Positions 22,356-34,447 of a stretch of 64,000 nucleotides of DNA are shown here, one piece after another. The notes under the pieces were generated by a model. The model made no database searches. It saw only the letters and a list, made by a program, of their open reading frames with translations, and was not told the DNA's origin. Both the position numbers and the translations under genes were made by a program. Position 1 is the stretch's first letter, and every line of letters starts with the position of its first letter. The DNA is from Ectobius pallidus (lineage: Eukaryota; Arthropoda; Insecta; Blattodea; Ectobiidae): assembly GCA_964059195.1 (NCBI GenBank), contig CAXKWD010000002.1, forward strand, positions 149,623,042 to 149,687,041. Reading direction: 5' to 3'.

Positions 22356-22734
22356 TTATTTTATGAAACCCAGAGGTGCCGCACTTACATGATTCCACCA
22401 TTTAACCCTATTCAGTGCTATCTCCATCCAACCATCCCATGCAAATCCTACTTCCCTTAAATCTATCCTAATATTGTCTTCCCACCTACGTCTAGGTCTT
22501 CCAAGTGGTCTTTTTCCTTCGGGTCTCCCAACCAATATATTTATGAGATATATGTCTTTCCTCCCCCATGCGTGCAACATGTCCAGCCCATTTCATCCTC
22601 CTTGTTATAATTATCCTTACTATATCCAGTGATGAGTACAGATCATGAAGCTTGTTGTTATGCAGTTTTCTAGTCCTCATTTTTATCTCTTTTAGGCCCA
22701 AATATTTTCCTAAGCATCCTGTTTTCGAACACAC
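22356..22734 (-). pseudogene. C-terminal piece of an endonuclease-RT LINE
   Basis: Minus-strand frames give KLHNNKLHDLYSSL, RRMKWAGHVARMGEE, then in another frame GRPEGKRPLGRPRRRWEDNI. This is the conserved C terminus of a common insect LINE polyprotein. A frameshift separates the two parts near 22530. It faces away from the Jockey fragment to its left, so it is a separate element. Confidence 0.85.
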
Positions 22735-22950
22735 TCAGATTATGTTCTTCCCGAAGAGTAAGCGACCATGGGTCGTATAAATAAAAAGAAGCCACTGCTA
22801 CCTAGCTGCTGCTCGTGAGTAGGTTGAGAATCAATCACCCGCTCTCTGTTTCGTATAAATTAACGTTGCCTCTTCCTGCTACACGGTTGCTCAGGCAACT
22901 CATAGCAAGTGCTTGACACCTGCATCCCATATCACCCGACACATAGCGGC
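22735..22950. other. Non-coding, MITE-like sequence
   Basis: No gene. A CGTATAAATAAAAAGAAGC stretch and nearby CTGCTCG, GCTCAGGCAACTCATAGCAAG motifs resemble 35660-35850, where TTTATTTATACC is repeated. It is probably a short inverted-repeat transposon remnant. Confidence 0.35.
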
Positions 22951-23027
22951 TGAATAAACAGACATGCCACTTGACTGTCTGTGCACCGATTTAAAATTTA
23001 AAGTTTAGTAGCCCATAATATATCAGA

Positions 23028-23620
23028 ATGGTTGAAGAAAATAGTGTCTTTCAAAAGCAGTTCGTGCAAATTCTTAAAATGCACAAACGAGTACTGGATA
23101 AAGCTCAACTGTCTGAGTGCAAAAGGAAAAAAATCTCTAGCAGTAACTGTTTTCAAAAGTCAGCTTGAACGAGAATGTAAAGTAGTACTAACTGAAAATC
23201 AGATTTTAAATAGAATTAGTAATTTGAAGAGCAGGATAAAGTAAAAATCTGACCTGAGACTCACTGCGAATAAGCCGATAGTCTTGAAAGATTGGGAACA
23301 GAAGTTCCTCGACCTTTTACAAGCAGAATCAAATCCATGTATTGCAAAGAATGGCAGGTAAGAATTTCTATTTTAAAAAATTCCGCATTTACTCATTTAG
23401 GCATATTTTTAATTAATTTGCACTATAATACATAGAAGTAAACTATGAACTTCTTTTATCATGCAGGAGGAATAGAAGTTGGTTTAGACGAATTACCATA
23501 TACATTTTTCTTGTAGCTGCAGAGTCGACTCCTGAGGTGAGTTACGATACACTAATTAGGGAACGCACGGGAACTCGAAAAACTGCAGGAAAAGAAGACA
23601 CATAGATGAAGATGAAGAAA
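23028..23620 (+). pseudogene. Broken two-exon DNA-binding-type gene, copy 1
   Basis: Exon 1 (23028-23357) begins with VFQKQFVQILKMHKRVLDKAQL, shifts frame near 23120, continues SQLERECKVVLTENQIL, has an in-frame TAA at 23242-23244, then reads KPIVLKDWEQKFLDLLQAES. The donor at 23358 (GTAAGA) and the acceptor after TGCAG at 23466 lead to exon 2 (AESTPE, RTGTRKTAGKEDT). The layout resembles Myb/SANT-like proteins carried in many insect genomes; this is a weak assignment. The same TAA occurs in the second copy at 59996. Confidence 0.5.
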
Positions 23621-23650
23621 TAGTTGGGCTCAGCAACACCAAACTCCAGT

Positions 23651-23706
23651 GAAACAGAAGTGTTGGGGGGGGGGGGGAAAGAAAGAAAGAAAGAAAGAGA
23701 GAGAAC
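23651..23706. repeat. G-run and GAAA microsatellite
   Basis: A run of about 15 G followed by (GAAA)n and GA repeats. The equivalent place in the second copy (about 59540-59565) is a plain CT-rich tract. Confidence 0.85.
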
Positions 23707-23809
23707 CCAAGAAGAAAAGGAAAAATTAGAAATATAAGTAGTGAATTTAAAGAAGGAAAAAAAACTACTTTTGAAGAAAGAAAAGAGACAAGAGAGTGCG
23801 AACAGGTCT

Positions 23810-23885
23810 CCGTGCTACCTCTCTAGGCCTAGTATACAAAGGTCCTGAGTTCAAGTCCCAGTGTCAGAGGATTTTTTCTCCTACA
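23810..23885 (+). other. tRNA-like segment with B box
   Basis: GAGTTCAAGTCCCAG resembles a pol III B box; an inverted copy is at about 59350-59380. It lies downstream of the broken gene in both copies, so it is part of that repeated unit. It does not fold as a full tRNA by inspection. Confidence 0.35.
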
Positions 23886-24008
23886 ATATTCTCTAGTATT
23901 CATGTTTTATTAGCAAACCTTGATTTTAGGGCACTAAAAATTGTTTAGGCTTGTAAATTAATAAATTAAGCATTTAACTAGAACAGTAGACAGATACAAT
24001 TTTACTTA

Positions 24009-25312
24009 TCTATATTAATAAAAATGAATTTCCAAAATGTATGACGGAGCATCACTTGAGAACGGCTCGATTTGGTTTTCTTTTTTTTTTTTTTGTGTGT
24101 GTGTGTGTGTTTGTTTGTAATTGTCAGGACAAGGTTTGTATGAAAGAAAATTTTTGGGAAATCCACGGGAAAAGTCGGAAATGTGAAATGAGGCAAAGTT
24201 AGATAGTTCTGCTCTCAGTTGTTTACATAAAAACAAAAGATTAAAAAAATTGAAGTGCGACAAAAGAAATGTGACATATTCACAGTTTGAGAGTTCCGCT
24301 TTCACATGTTTTCATAACAAAACAAACAAACAACAACAACAAAAAGAAGAATAATTTGCCAATTTGCACGAAATTTTGCACTCATACCCAGTTAAGCCCG
24401 GGAAGTAACGCGGTGAACACTAAAATTCAAACAAATCACTCCTTCCCTTGAAAATTTATATAATTTCTGAAAATATTATACTGAAACGTGAAATGCAATT
24501 CAGTTATCATTACAACAGTGTATTGTTTAGTGTGTTCACATAGGGGTTTGGGAACTACATAACACTGGGCTTTAACAAATTCTGATGCTATCGATGTAAT
24601 TAATACATTTTTGAAAATAGTTCTTGAAAAATGAAATCCAAGAAAATAAAGCACAATGTGAAGCAGTCACATAACTTTCTCTGCCCTCGAAATGGAAAAT
24701 ATTACTTTCTCACTTCATATTTTTATGTAGAATAAGCGGTCATATTGCAAGGACAGCTTAACTGTGTGCCAGTGAGTATGCTATATCAGAAGTCGGTAAA
24801 AAATCCTATCCACTGATACGTCAATCATAGCTGTAGGCTTTGTATAGGGATGTTTATCATAGGCCCTAAACAAAATAGGATGGAACATTTTCAGCCCTAT
24901 GCCCGCAGTATATTATGTCCCAGGTTTTGGGGGAGGAAAGTATGAAAGCGATATTGAATTTATTTTAATTTCAGCCCCGAAATGGTTGAATGGTAACATG
25001 AGAGTGAGAAATAACATTTTTAATAAAGACAATACAATGTTACCGTATGTAATCGGAATATATGTTTCTTCTTATTTCAACCCCGTGTGTAAAAGCAACG
25101 GAATGCAACATTCGACATCCTCTATGAGCCATAAAAAGCTATATCTAGCGTTTTCTGAAGGAATAGTTTGAGTGTGATAAGTCGCTCTTCCTCATTTCAA
25201 GTTTAATGTACATATTATACAAGGCCCTAGAGTTTGAACATCAAAAGTCCTTCATAAGTTAATTTCAAATTACAAAATAAAAACCCAGGCAACGCCGGGA
25301 CTTTTAAGCTAG
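24009..25312 (+). mobile_element. Helitron-like non-autonomous element
   Basis: Starts TCTATATTAATAAAAATG after A and ends with a hairpin-like CCCAGGCAACGCCGGGA, a short spacer and CTAG before T, as Helitrons do. It contains GCCCGGGAAGTAACGCGG at about 24396 and a T/GT microsatellite (24079-24112). No helicase gene. The class is inferred from the ends. Confidence 0.6.
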
Positions 25313-25785
25313 TATCTAATAAACAAAAGTTAACATTTTATGCTAATAAGCACATTTGGGTATTTTGCTTACTTGTACCATCGTAGAAACATATTATAGT
25401 TTAAAGTTTTAAATAATACTTAACAGAGTAGGCAATTGCCCTAAAGTCACAAATCTACTTAGTAGCTATTAGGTAAATAATTAAAATATTTTATGATCTT
25501 AGCATTTTTAATATTTTGCTCTTGTGCAGACTGTACCACTGAAGGGTCTAAAAGCTGGTGCTCCACCCCGTTTCTCTCATTCCCTCCAAGAGTTGATGTT
25601 GGTATGAAGAGGAGGAAATAGTCAAATTGATAGTAAGACAAACAAACCCGGATAAGCTTTTAAGGGTGTGAGATTTGTTCAGATCAGCTGATTTTGTCCC
25701 ACATTAATATAGCTTTGTAAGAGGATGAAGTTTCCATTTTTATTTCAAAACGTTTTGCTATTAGTGAAAAAGGTAGGTCTACATA
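25313..25785. other. No gene recognised
   Basis: AT-rich DNA without a supported open frame or a repeat structure that I can name. Confidence 0.4.
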
Positions 25786-26363
25786 CAAAGTATAAGAGTT
25801 AATTTTTCGTCATATACCCTCAAAAAATATAATAAGATGCCAGAATATATATATAGAGTGATGTGGACAGCCTTTTACAATGAAGACAAATATTTATAAT
25901 TTTTATTGTGTTACCGGTATAATTATGTGAACTGATTGCTGATATATTCTATTAGTCAGTGAATTTATATGGTTAGGTCTATGTTGTCTCACTTAATTGG
26001 ATGAAAACTGTTAGACAAAATTTAAAATGATAAAAGAAAGCAGTTTTTACATAGACAATTATGCATACATAAAATGGTAAAAATTGATTATAGGATTATA
26101 TATACATTAAGAGATATACATATATACTTATGAATAATTAAAAGTTATCCTGGAATAGCTTCAAAAATTATAGTCTAATATAATCTTGCAAGCATTATAC
26201 TTGCGAGTTACATACATTAAGAGACACACATTTATACTTATGTATAATTAAAAGTTATCTTGGAATAGCTTCAATAATTATAGTCTAAAATGATCTTGCA
26301 AGCAGTATACTTGCACGTTGTCATTTAATACTTATACCATACGTCTGTTTAAATCACTATGGA
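25786..26363 (+). repeat. Left long inverted repeat of element E
   Basis: Runs CAAAGTATAAGAGTTAATTT inward and is matched in inverse by 34560-35163. It contains an internal tandem duplication (about 26140-26200 and 26250-26310, sharing AAAAGTTATC.TGGAATAGCTTC) that is also present in the right arm. Confidence 0.8.
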
Positions 26364-27260
26364 ATTTAATTCACTTAGAATTGGGAAACACAATGAAGTG
26401 TAATAACATAAAACACATTATCACAAAAACACTCGCTACTTCAGTGGCGACTCCTGGTTTTTTAGTTGTGTAGGATGGTGTGGAGAGAGCAAATTAACCC
26501 ATTCACAGCTACTGACGTACATATGCGTCGCCGTAAAAAAATGCATAAAGGATGATATATAAACTTAATACATTAATACTTTATCGTAAGATATGAAAAT
26601 ATTTAACCACGTATGAAAACTGCCATTTACGGAAATCAGCTATTCCGCTATAATGTTCGTTCCTGATATCTAACTTATAATTCACTAGTGAAACCTGTAT
26701 TACTCCAGGAATACATATTGAAATATAAACAGCACTGTAAAGATTAATAATAGCTAGGCCTGTAATATATACCAAGAAATGAAATAAATAAATAAATAAA
26801 TAAATATTAATAAAAATATGATCACTCCCTCCTTAGAAAACAACCTATCAAACGTGAGAAAACACAGAACACATGTGAGGAAGGAACATAAAGACGTCCT
26901 CAACTTCCTCCGTATGAAACTGGGTTCTCACTACCTTTTCTCTTCCCCACCTCCCCCTTCACATGCCCAAGAGCTTTAACAACGGCATGGACTACGTAAC
27001 ATCAACAGTGAGCGACTAAGGACATCCTCGCAAATACCAACCTGCTCAAAACAGAACTGCTAACTTCCTTCCCGAGTGCTCTACAATAACGCTGTTTGTC
27101 ATTTTACAGTTTTAATCTTGACAATGAATGCTAGTAAACATTTATGTAGATAAATTATGAAGTGTAGGATGATCCTCACATCCTGTATGGAATAATCGCC
27201 ACTGCGCTACTTCATTAAAATAACTAACTTACTAGTTAGCCGGCTTTCAAGAGGACCTTC
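26364..27260. other. Inner part of element E, no gene recognised
   Basis: Contains a (AATA)n run at about 26782-26805. No convincing coding region was found. Confidence 0.4.
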
Positions 27261-27269
27261 CTCCCATCG

Positions 27270-28145
27270 TCAGATGCCGCCCACTGCCAAACTTCCATCC
27301 TGTATCACCTGATGACGCTGCTGAGGTTTCACGAATTTTCCAATCAGACCCAATTCATTCTTCCCTGGTATGTCGAAATTTTGGAGGTTATTCCTATGTT
27401 TCTGTATGAAAATTTTTTCCCATACAGTTAATTCGGTTGGATGATATAGGTTTTTCAGTAATTCCGGTTTATTGACCATATGGTTCTCAAAATTCCAAAC
27501 ATGCGAAGCTACCGCGGACTTTTCGATTTCCCCTTGTCTGATATTTCGGTAATGTTCTTTCCACCTAGTATTAATGTTTCTTTTAGTTTTGCCTATATAT
27601 ACATTTTCACAATCATTACATTTTATCTTATAAATGCTTGATTTTTGTCCTGGTGGGATTTTATCTTTTACTTCCGATCTTAATAATGTTCTGAGTTTGT
27701 ACTTATTCTGTGGAGCTAATTTTATCTTGTGTTCTTTGAAGATTTTACTGAATTTTTTATTTGCCCAAGGGTGAAACGTCATCTTTTTAAAACCAGTTTT
27801 TTCTTTTATAGGCTCTAATGTAGTGATTGCTCTAATGTCCTTCTGTTTTTTGAATCTCTCTACTTTCTTATCTACTAATTGTTTTTCAAAACCATTCTTC
27901 ACTGCAGTGTTAACTATTTGTTGGTACTCAATTTCAAACTCCTGGTTGTTTAAGGGGATATTAACCAATCTATGGGCTAAACTATTTAATATAGCATGTT
28001 TATGTGCTCTAGGATTAAAGCCATCCTGTTTGATGTAATCATCAACACTTGTTCCTTTACGGTGTATGCCAAATTCAAGATGATGTAGATTCCTCATAAT
28101 TTTTAAGTCCAGAAATGGTAAACTGTTTCCTGTTTCAATTTCCAC
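27270..28145 (-). pseudogene. Penelope-like element, C-terminal RT end and GIY-YIG nuclease
   Basis: A 291-residue frame: NSLPFLDLKI is the end of a Penelope-type RT and thumb. Further on, SSIYKIKCNDC then VYIGKTKRNINTRWKEH (about residues 170-200) is the GIY-YIG endonuclease core, with a conserved Arg and a later Glu in TVWEKIF. The RT catalytic part is missing, so this is a 5'-truncated copy. Penelope elements normally pair RT and GIY-YIG in one protein. Confidence 0.9.
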
Positions 28146-28173
28146 TGAAAACTGCTTAACTTACAGGAAGCAT

Positions 28174-28548
28174 CAATCAATTGGTTAATATCCCCTTAAG
28201 CAACCAGGAGTTTGAAATTGAGTACCAACAAATAGTTAACACTGCAGTGAAGAATGGTTTTGAAAAACAATTAGTAGATAAGAAAGTAGAGAGATTCAAA
28301 AAACAGAAGGACATTAGAGCAATCACTACATTAGAGCCTATAAAAGAAAAAACTGGTTTTAAAAAGATGACGTTTCACCCTTGGGCAAATAAAAAATTCA
28401 GTAAAATCTTCAAAGAACACAAGATAAAATTAGCTCCACAGAACAAGTACAAACTCAGAACATTATTAAGATCGGAAGTAAAAGATAAAATCCCACCAGG
28501 ACAAAAATCAAGCATTTATAAGATAAAGTGTAATGATTGTGAAAATGT

Positions 28549-28550
<2 letters not shown>
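28174..28550 (+). pseudogene. Inverted partial second Penelope copy
   Basis: The plus strand repeats the middle of the neighbouring minus-strand protein almost exactly (NQEFEIEYQQ, KQLVDKK, SSIYKIKCNDCENV) and is cut at the GIY-YIG motif by the T35 run. The two copies are head to head around 28160. Such partial inverted copies are known for Penelope-like elements. Confidence 0.85.

Positions 28551-28585
<35 letters not shown>
28551..28585 (-). other. Poly(A) tail of the minus-strand LINE
   Basis: 35 consecutive T on the plus strand, directly at the 3' end of the LINE at 28586-31910. It marks target-primed insertion into the Penelope copy. Confidence 0.9.
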
Positions 28586-28589
<4 letters not shown>

Positions 28590-28649
28590 AGGGTGGGCAT
28601 TTTGCCCTATGCACCGCGACCATTGCTGATCTATTGTGCGCCCCTAGCT

Positions 28650-29653
28650 TTAGTCCCTTAGAAGACCAGACTCTTTGATAAAGAGTGCCAGCATCTTGAT
28701 TGAGACCTTAGAAAGTTCATCCGCTGGCATGAACCAGTAGTTGAAATGCTTGGCCCTAATGGCCGCAAGTATTTCACAATCACACAGAAGATGAAGAGCA
28801 GATTCTTCATCTTTACGACATCTCCTGCACATCGACTCGTCTGCTATGCCAACCTTATGAAGGTGTCCCAGCAGCCGACAGTGTCCAGTCATAAATCCCA
28901 CAACCCAGCTGAGTAGGAATCTATCCATCTTAAGCAGTTCTCTGGTCCTGCCTTTGATGACTTCTTTGATAGTCCCAGGCAGGGCTCAGGTCCCACAAAG
29001 GGCAGAGCTACCCCCTTTTTGGCCAAATCGTCAGCCCTCTCATTGCCATGGAATCCCCTATGTCCTGGCACCCACATCAGTTTAACTGCATTGTGTTCAG
29101 CCAGTGTCATTAGGGACTCCCTGCACTCGAGGACTAGTTTAGACCTTATTTCCTTTGCCTCAAGAGCCATTAAGGCTGCTTGGCTGTCAGAAAGTATAGT
29201 AATGTGTGTATGCATGTAGCCCTTGCTAATACTTTCCCATGCACTTGCCATGATGGCATAAACTTCTGCTTGAAACACAGTCGCATGCAAGCCAAGGCTG
29301 TATGAAAGCTCTTTACCACAACCATACAGTCCTGCCCCAGTGCCTTCTTTAGTTTTGGATCCGTCAGTGTACCATGTAGGTCCACTTTGAATCCTGGTTT
29401 CAATTCCTTTGTCCCATTCACTACGTTCTGGATATGCTATAGTGAATTTCCTTTCACTTGCTTTCTTAGGTATCAATTTGTCTGATCCCATAGTCATAAA
29501 ATGGTCCAGACCTTTGTCCCCAGAGAATTGCATGTGACCGAAGCATTGTAGTTCCAACTTTTCAATGCCATTACACTGAAGTCTATAAAGACCCGCTCGC
29601 GCCTCCGCTTCTACCCAGATATGAAGAGGGGGCAGGTCCAATAGGACTTCCAT
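28650..29653 (-). pseudogene. LINE RNase H and C-terminal cysteine domain
   Basis: The first piece (29653 to 28889) holds WYTDGSKTKEGTGAG, VFQAEVYAI, SDSQAAL and PGHRGFHGNERAD, the four RNase H carboxylate motifs. The second piece (28928 to 28650) holds GHCRLLGHLHKVG and CRRCRKDEESALHLLCDC, the C-terminal zinc-knuckle-like region. A frameshift lies in the overlap. Confidence 0.85.
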
Positions 29654-29743
29654 GGCAGCTGCAGGAGTAGTCCTAAAAGCCCCTGTTATGCCAATGCAGG
29701 CCAGTCTCTGTAGCTTACAGAGCTGATCCTTGCATAACTTCAG

Positions 29744-31097
29744 TTAAGTCCTAGGCCACCAAACAAAAGCAGCATAGGTAATAATGGGTCTGACCATTGT
29801 GATATAAATCCAGTATACCAGCTTAGGTCTTAGTCCCCACCTTTTGCCAAGCATTGTCCTGCATGTCCAAAAGGCCCTATAAGCCTTGTTGATACATGCG
29901 TCTGCTTGCCTTTTCCAGGTTAGTCCCTTGTCTAGAATAACTCCAAGGTATTTAACCTCATTGCAGAATTGCACTACCCGCCCCCCGAGTCTGGGTTCCC
30001 TTAAGATCCCGGCGTCTGGTAAATGGTACAATTTTCATTTTGCTTGGATTCACAGACAGTTCACATCTGTTGCACCAGCTTTCTACTTTTCCTAGTGCCA
30101 CTTGTAGCACTTCGGAAACCGTGCCGGGGAATTTCCCTTTGATTATAATTGCTATGTCATCAGCGTAGCCCACCATGAAATAGCCACTACTATTGAGATC
30201 CCTAATCAGGCCATCCACAACAAGGTTCCACAACAGGGGCGATAGAACGCCTCCCTGAGGACATCCCCTTGATGTGAGGACATGAATGGTCTCTCCGCAT
30301 ATCGTCGATATATTGCTCCTGTCCTCCAGCATGCATTGTATCCACCGAAGAGCAGTGCTTGGAATACCATGTTCCTTCGCCGAATGGATGATGGCCTTGA
30401 CAGAGGTTCTATCAAAAGCGCCCTCAATGTCCAGAAAAGCTCCTAGAGCAATCTCCTTATCATAAAGTGCCTTCTCCAAGTTGGTTACAACATAGTGAAG
30501 AGCAGTTTCAGTAGATCTGCCTGGTTGGTAAGCACGTTGGTACTTGTGAAGAGGATAATCCCTCAACACGCATTCCCTAATGTACCCATCGACAAGTTTC
30601 TCCATTGCCTTCAGCAGAAAAGATGATAGGCAAATTGGTCGGTAGGCCTTGGTGTCAAAGTAATTGGGACGCCCAGGCTTAGGTATATAGGCCACTCTTA
30701 CCTGCTTCCAGGCCGTAGGTATGTGCCCAAAAGCTAGACTGGCTCTAAATATGTAGCATAGCAGGGATGCTATTGAGTCAATCCCTTGCTGTAGTAAAAC
30801 GGGTATCAGTCCATCTGGTCCTGCTGATTTATAAGGTTCAAATGAGCTGATGGCCCATTTGATTCCGGTTTGATTGAATATTGCCCGCGTCAGTTGCCAA
30901 TCCTCCCTGTCTGTCTTGATATTTGACTCCAGGTTTGGTTGCCCCTGTCCGCAGTGCAGTTCCTCAATCTCCCGTGACCCTGGAAAATGAACCTCATACA
31001 TTGCTCTTAGAGTTTCTTTTCCAGTCATTGTATACCTGCCATCAGCTAGTTTTATGGTACCTAGCTGATGCGTGTTACCTTTAGCTAGAGCCTTCAC
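29744..31097 (-). pseudogene. LINE reverse transcriptase
   Basis: The main frame (31097 to 29958) contains KSAGPDG, YRPICLSSFLLKAMEKLVD, YQPGRSTETALH, SRGCPQGGVLSPLLWN and the active-site GYADDIAI. The next frame (30031 to 29744) continues with VKYLGVILDKGLTWK and the thumb region. One frameshift near 30000. The catalytic motifs are intact. Confidence 0.9.
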
Positions 31098-31184
31098 GAG
31101 TCTAGCACCACTGGAAACATCTTCAATGCTCCTGCAGTACTCCCTCCATGAAGGTCTCTTAGCCTTCCTTATTTGAAAATTGTA

Positions 31185-31890
31185 TCAGGTAAGTTCGGTC
31201 TTATATCTATCCCAATCCCCCGTTACTTTAGCCAGGTTGAAGAGTCTCCTCCAGCTGTGACTAAGTTCGCTAAGCTCCTTAGACCACCAAGGTACACTCC
31301 TTGATGTGGAAGCAACCTTAGCTTTGCAGTTTGTAGTGTAAGATAGGAGAATGGCCTGTTGCATTTGGTCAACAGCCAGCTCCAAATCTACCACCGAACG
31401 AATGTTCTTTGATATGCCCTGTGTAAGTCCTAAAAGGTATTTTTGGTATGAAGGCCAATTAGTGTCTTTAGGGTTTCTATATGTCACCGGTTCAAAGCCC
31501 TGCGACCCTATCTTAAACTTAATATATCTATGATCTGACACAGATACGTCAGATGATACATGCCAATTGTATACCAACCTCCCAATGACTTCCTTCCTGG
31601 TTGATATAACAAAGGTAGGTTCATTGCCTCTGTTCAGAATATCTAGGTTAGTACTTACCAGGTATTCTGAAAGTAGCTCTCCTCTTCTGTTGATGCCTGT
31701 GCTCCACCAAATAGTGTGGTGTGCATTGGCATCTCATCCAAGTATGAGCTCCTTTCCTGATGTCTTTGCATAGTGAATGAGGTCCTTCATGATGGCAGAT
31801 AGCGGATCCTCTTCTTCATAGGGTAGGTATGCAGAGGCCAACAAGAGTGGCCTGCTGTCTCCCTGTACCCTCATGGTCATTTCAACCGCA
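31185..31890 (-). pseudogene. LINE apurinic-type endonuclease, 3' part
   Basis: 31577 to 31185 encodes SDVSVSDHRYI, the catalytic SDH block near the end of the endonuclease, followed by the linker (PWWSKELSELSHSWRRLF). Upstream on the same strand are DANAHHTIWW and the strand before it, with a TGA just before the DAN motif near 31735. The N terminus is lost beyond about 31890. Confidence 0.7.
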
Positions 31891-31914
31891 CGGGAAGGTG
31901 CTAGGTGAAATCCA

Positions 31915-34447
31915 GCAACACCGCTGTGCGCGGCTGTTCCTCCGCTCTCGATTCCGCCTGACCGCGCTTTGCTGCGCCGCTCAGCCTTGGCTCAGCAGCC
32001 GTCCAAAATGGAGGTGCTCATTGTTGCTCCCGCCAAGTGCGAGATTCGTTCCGTAAGGATTGTTGGACTCCATTGTTACAGGAGACGAAACGTGGGTGTT
32101 TCATTTCACTCCCGAAATGAAAGAAAAGTCCAAACAATGGCATCACTCAGGGTCACCAGTCGCAAAGAAGTTCAAACAAACTCCTTCTGCTGGCAAAGTC
32201 ATGGCCAGTGTGTTTTGGGATCGTAAGGGGATACTGCTGATCGATTTCATGGAACCTGGGACAACATTCAACTCAGACAGTTATTGTGCAACACTAAGAA
32301 AACTCAGGCGAGCTATTGTAGCGTTCTAGAACGCTACATTTCTTTCCTCTGCATTGTGCGCATTCTTACTTTATTTCTCTCGTGTTATCGCGCTGGGGCT
32401 CGCTTGGAGCTTGCTCCCGTGGCAGTCAGTCGGGAGCTGGTCGCCGAACAGTGCAGTCTAGATTGAGAAAAGTGGTGATGTGCCGTCGCTTCTGGTGCCG
32501 TGATGAAGTCTGCCGCTGCGATTCCATCATGTAAGTTCTCTAAATTTGTCCCTAAAGCTTTCTGCCCAAGACCTTCTGTCTGGGGTTATATTTGGTGATA
32601 TTTTCTTAATCACTCTTCAACATGTCCGTTATCTTTGAGTATAATTCACGTTAGTGAATTTCAGTTATCGATGCAAGCAACCATTCAAGTTGTATTGTGA
32701 AGGAGCCATGAAATCTGTCCCGTGCACATCTAGTTCTAATTAGGCTATACGAAGCATGGCCGCGACGTATGATGTAATTTTTGTTTCTTATACAGAAGTT
32801 TTGTTCTTAAAATAACTCAGTTTACATTCGTGAATAAAGAGAGATTTCCAGACAGGTAGTAACTATTTATAGGCCGTATTAAAATGAATGAAACTTTGTT
32901 CGTCAGTTTTTAATATAATGCAGCCTTATGAAAGCTGTTATATAGAGTGCATAGTCTGATAATATTTATGCAATTTGCAATATCTTTAATCTTGATATAG
33001 GTTTTGAGAGAATTTCTTAGGGCTTAACCTGAATTTATATGAGCCATAAAGTTATGGGTTTTATTAAATTGTAAGCTAATGTAGGTGCTAGGCCTTGTCA
33101 TAGGTTTATTTAAATTGATACAGAAATTATTACATCTTGTGCTGCAGTTATTAACAGTTTATACCACGTAATATATACTCGTTAAGTTCATGGAAAATTA
33201 TATTTCTTAACTTGAAGTTTCGTAGACTTTTATTTCTGAAATTTTGGGAAAGTCATTTTCAAGCCATATCATTCCGTTTTGTTTCCATAAATTATTAATT
33301 CCTTGTAAGTTTGCTTTATCTCTCTTGGTAAAATCTTCAGTCTCCCACTAAAGCTATTTTCGTTATCTATAGTGCTATTTATACTAGAAGGCCTATGTCC
33401 GTTTAGAGTACAGATCCGTACTTCCGGTTTTTGGTTAGCCTTTCTATATTTATTTGCCTTTATTTATTTATTCAATTTGGCAGTTAATATTGCTCTTAGA
33501 GAAATAATTCAAGACTGTTGCTATATAATATTTCCAGTATATTTCCAGTATATCTCAGTCAACTTCGACCTACTTCTATTTTTATATTGGTGTCGAAAAT
33601 TTCTAGGCCTATGACATAGTCTAGTTTTTCATGCAAATCAGAATTAGTGTTATTAATATTTCAATGTATATAGTTTTACAATATTTTATGTACATCTCTG
33701 ATGCACCTGTTATATTATCACATTTGAATTATAAATTAAACTCGTTGAACTTTATAGTGGTTTTGCCAATATCTCTCCCCAACTTTGACTTTGCTTTTCA
33801 GGTCTAGAATATTTGCTAAAACATAGGTCCCTTTTCTATATTCTGGATGCACATGATATTCATATTTATTTAGGGAAACGCAATTTTGATATTTGGGCTT
33901 TAACTTATTTATCTTGTAGACATTTCAACTTCTACAATCAAACCTATTTCTTCGGCCTTGGTGCTTGGGAGTTGCTTAATTGTGATCCCTGGACACCACA
34001 CCGCGCTTCACTATCCAGAACCGCCGGCGAGGACGACTGACAGCCGGTGTAACGCTGCTTCACGACAACACCCGACCTCACGTCTCCCATCAAACCCAGG
34101 ACCTTTTGACAAACTTTGGGTGGACTGTCACCCACCGTACAGTCTGGACCTCGTGCCTAGCGATTATCACTTGATCCCGAAGTTAAAGGAATACTTGGGT
34201 GGCCAACGCTTCCGAAGCGACGATGAAGTCAAAGACGGGGTGAAACGCTTCCTCAACGGGTTGGCGGCGGAATTCTACAACATAGGGATACAAAAATTGG
34301 AGCCTACAAAAATGCCTAAAAAAAGATGGCGATTATGTCGAAAAATAGAGCAAAGTGTCTTCTTTCCAACGATGTACATTACTATGAGAATAAACAATGT
34401 TGTCTATTTGTAAAATTGATGGGAACCTTATTTCTGGATCAACCCTC
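31915..34447 (+). pseudogene. Mariner transposase (DD34D), split by an insertion
   Basis: Piece 1 (about 32050-32326): VTGDETWVFHF with the first catalytic Asp, then GKVMASVFWD. Piece 2 (about 34015-34320): LLHDN and YSLDLVPSDYHL with the second and third Asp, then FLNGLAAEFYNIGIQKL. The 3' end ...TTATTTCTGGATCAACCCTC at about 34447, followed by TATA, matches a mariner terminus. The N-terminal helix-turn-helix is missing or scrambled (31915-32050). Several frames are needed. Confidence 0.85.
32335..34014. mobile_element. Unidentified 1.68-kb insertion in the mariner
   Basis: It interrupts the mariner frame between AIVAF and QNRRRG. TCTAGAAC before it and TCCAGAAC after it (about 32326-32333 and 34015-34022) could be an 8-bp duplication with one mismatch. 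The left junction forms a perfect 20-bp palindrome at 32318-32337. The first 200 bp are GC-rich and end in a consensus splice donor GTAAGT (32531); the rest is AT-rich without a gene. I see no inverted termini. Confidence 0.5.

Larger units (their letters stand above)
28586..31910 (-). mobile_element. R1/LOA-like non-LTR retrotransposon, 5'-truncated
   Basis: About 3.3 kb on the minus strand: end of an apurinic-type endonuclease, RT, RNase H, Cys-rich C terminus, 3' UTR and poly(A). The 5' end at about 31910 abuts mariner sequence with no target duplication visible, so a deletion or second event occurred there. The clade is suggested by RT style and RNase H and not resolved further. Confidence 0.85.

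Noticed and set aside
22785..22940. Possible promoter because of GTATAAATAAA.
   Set aside because: The same TATAAATAAA pattern recurs as a repeat at 35687-35850, so it is better explained as MITE sequence.
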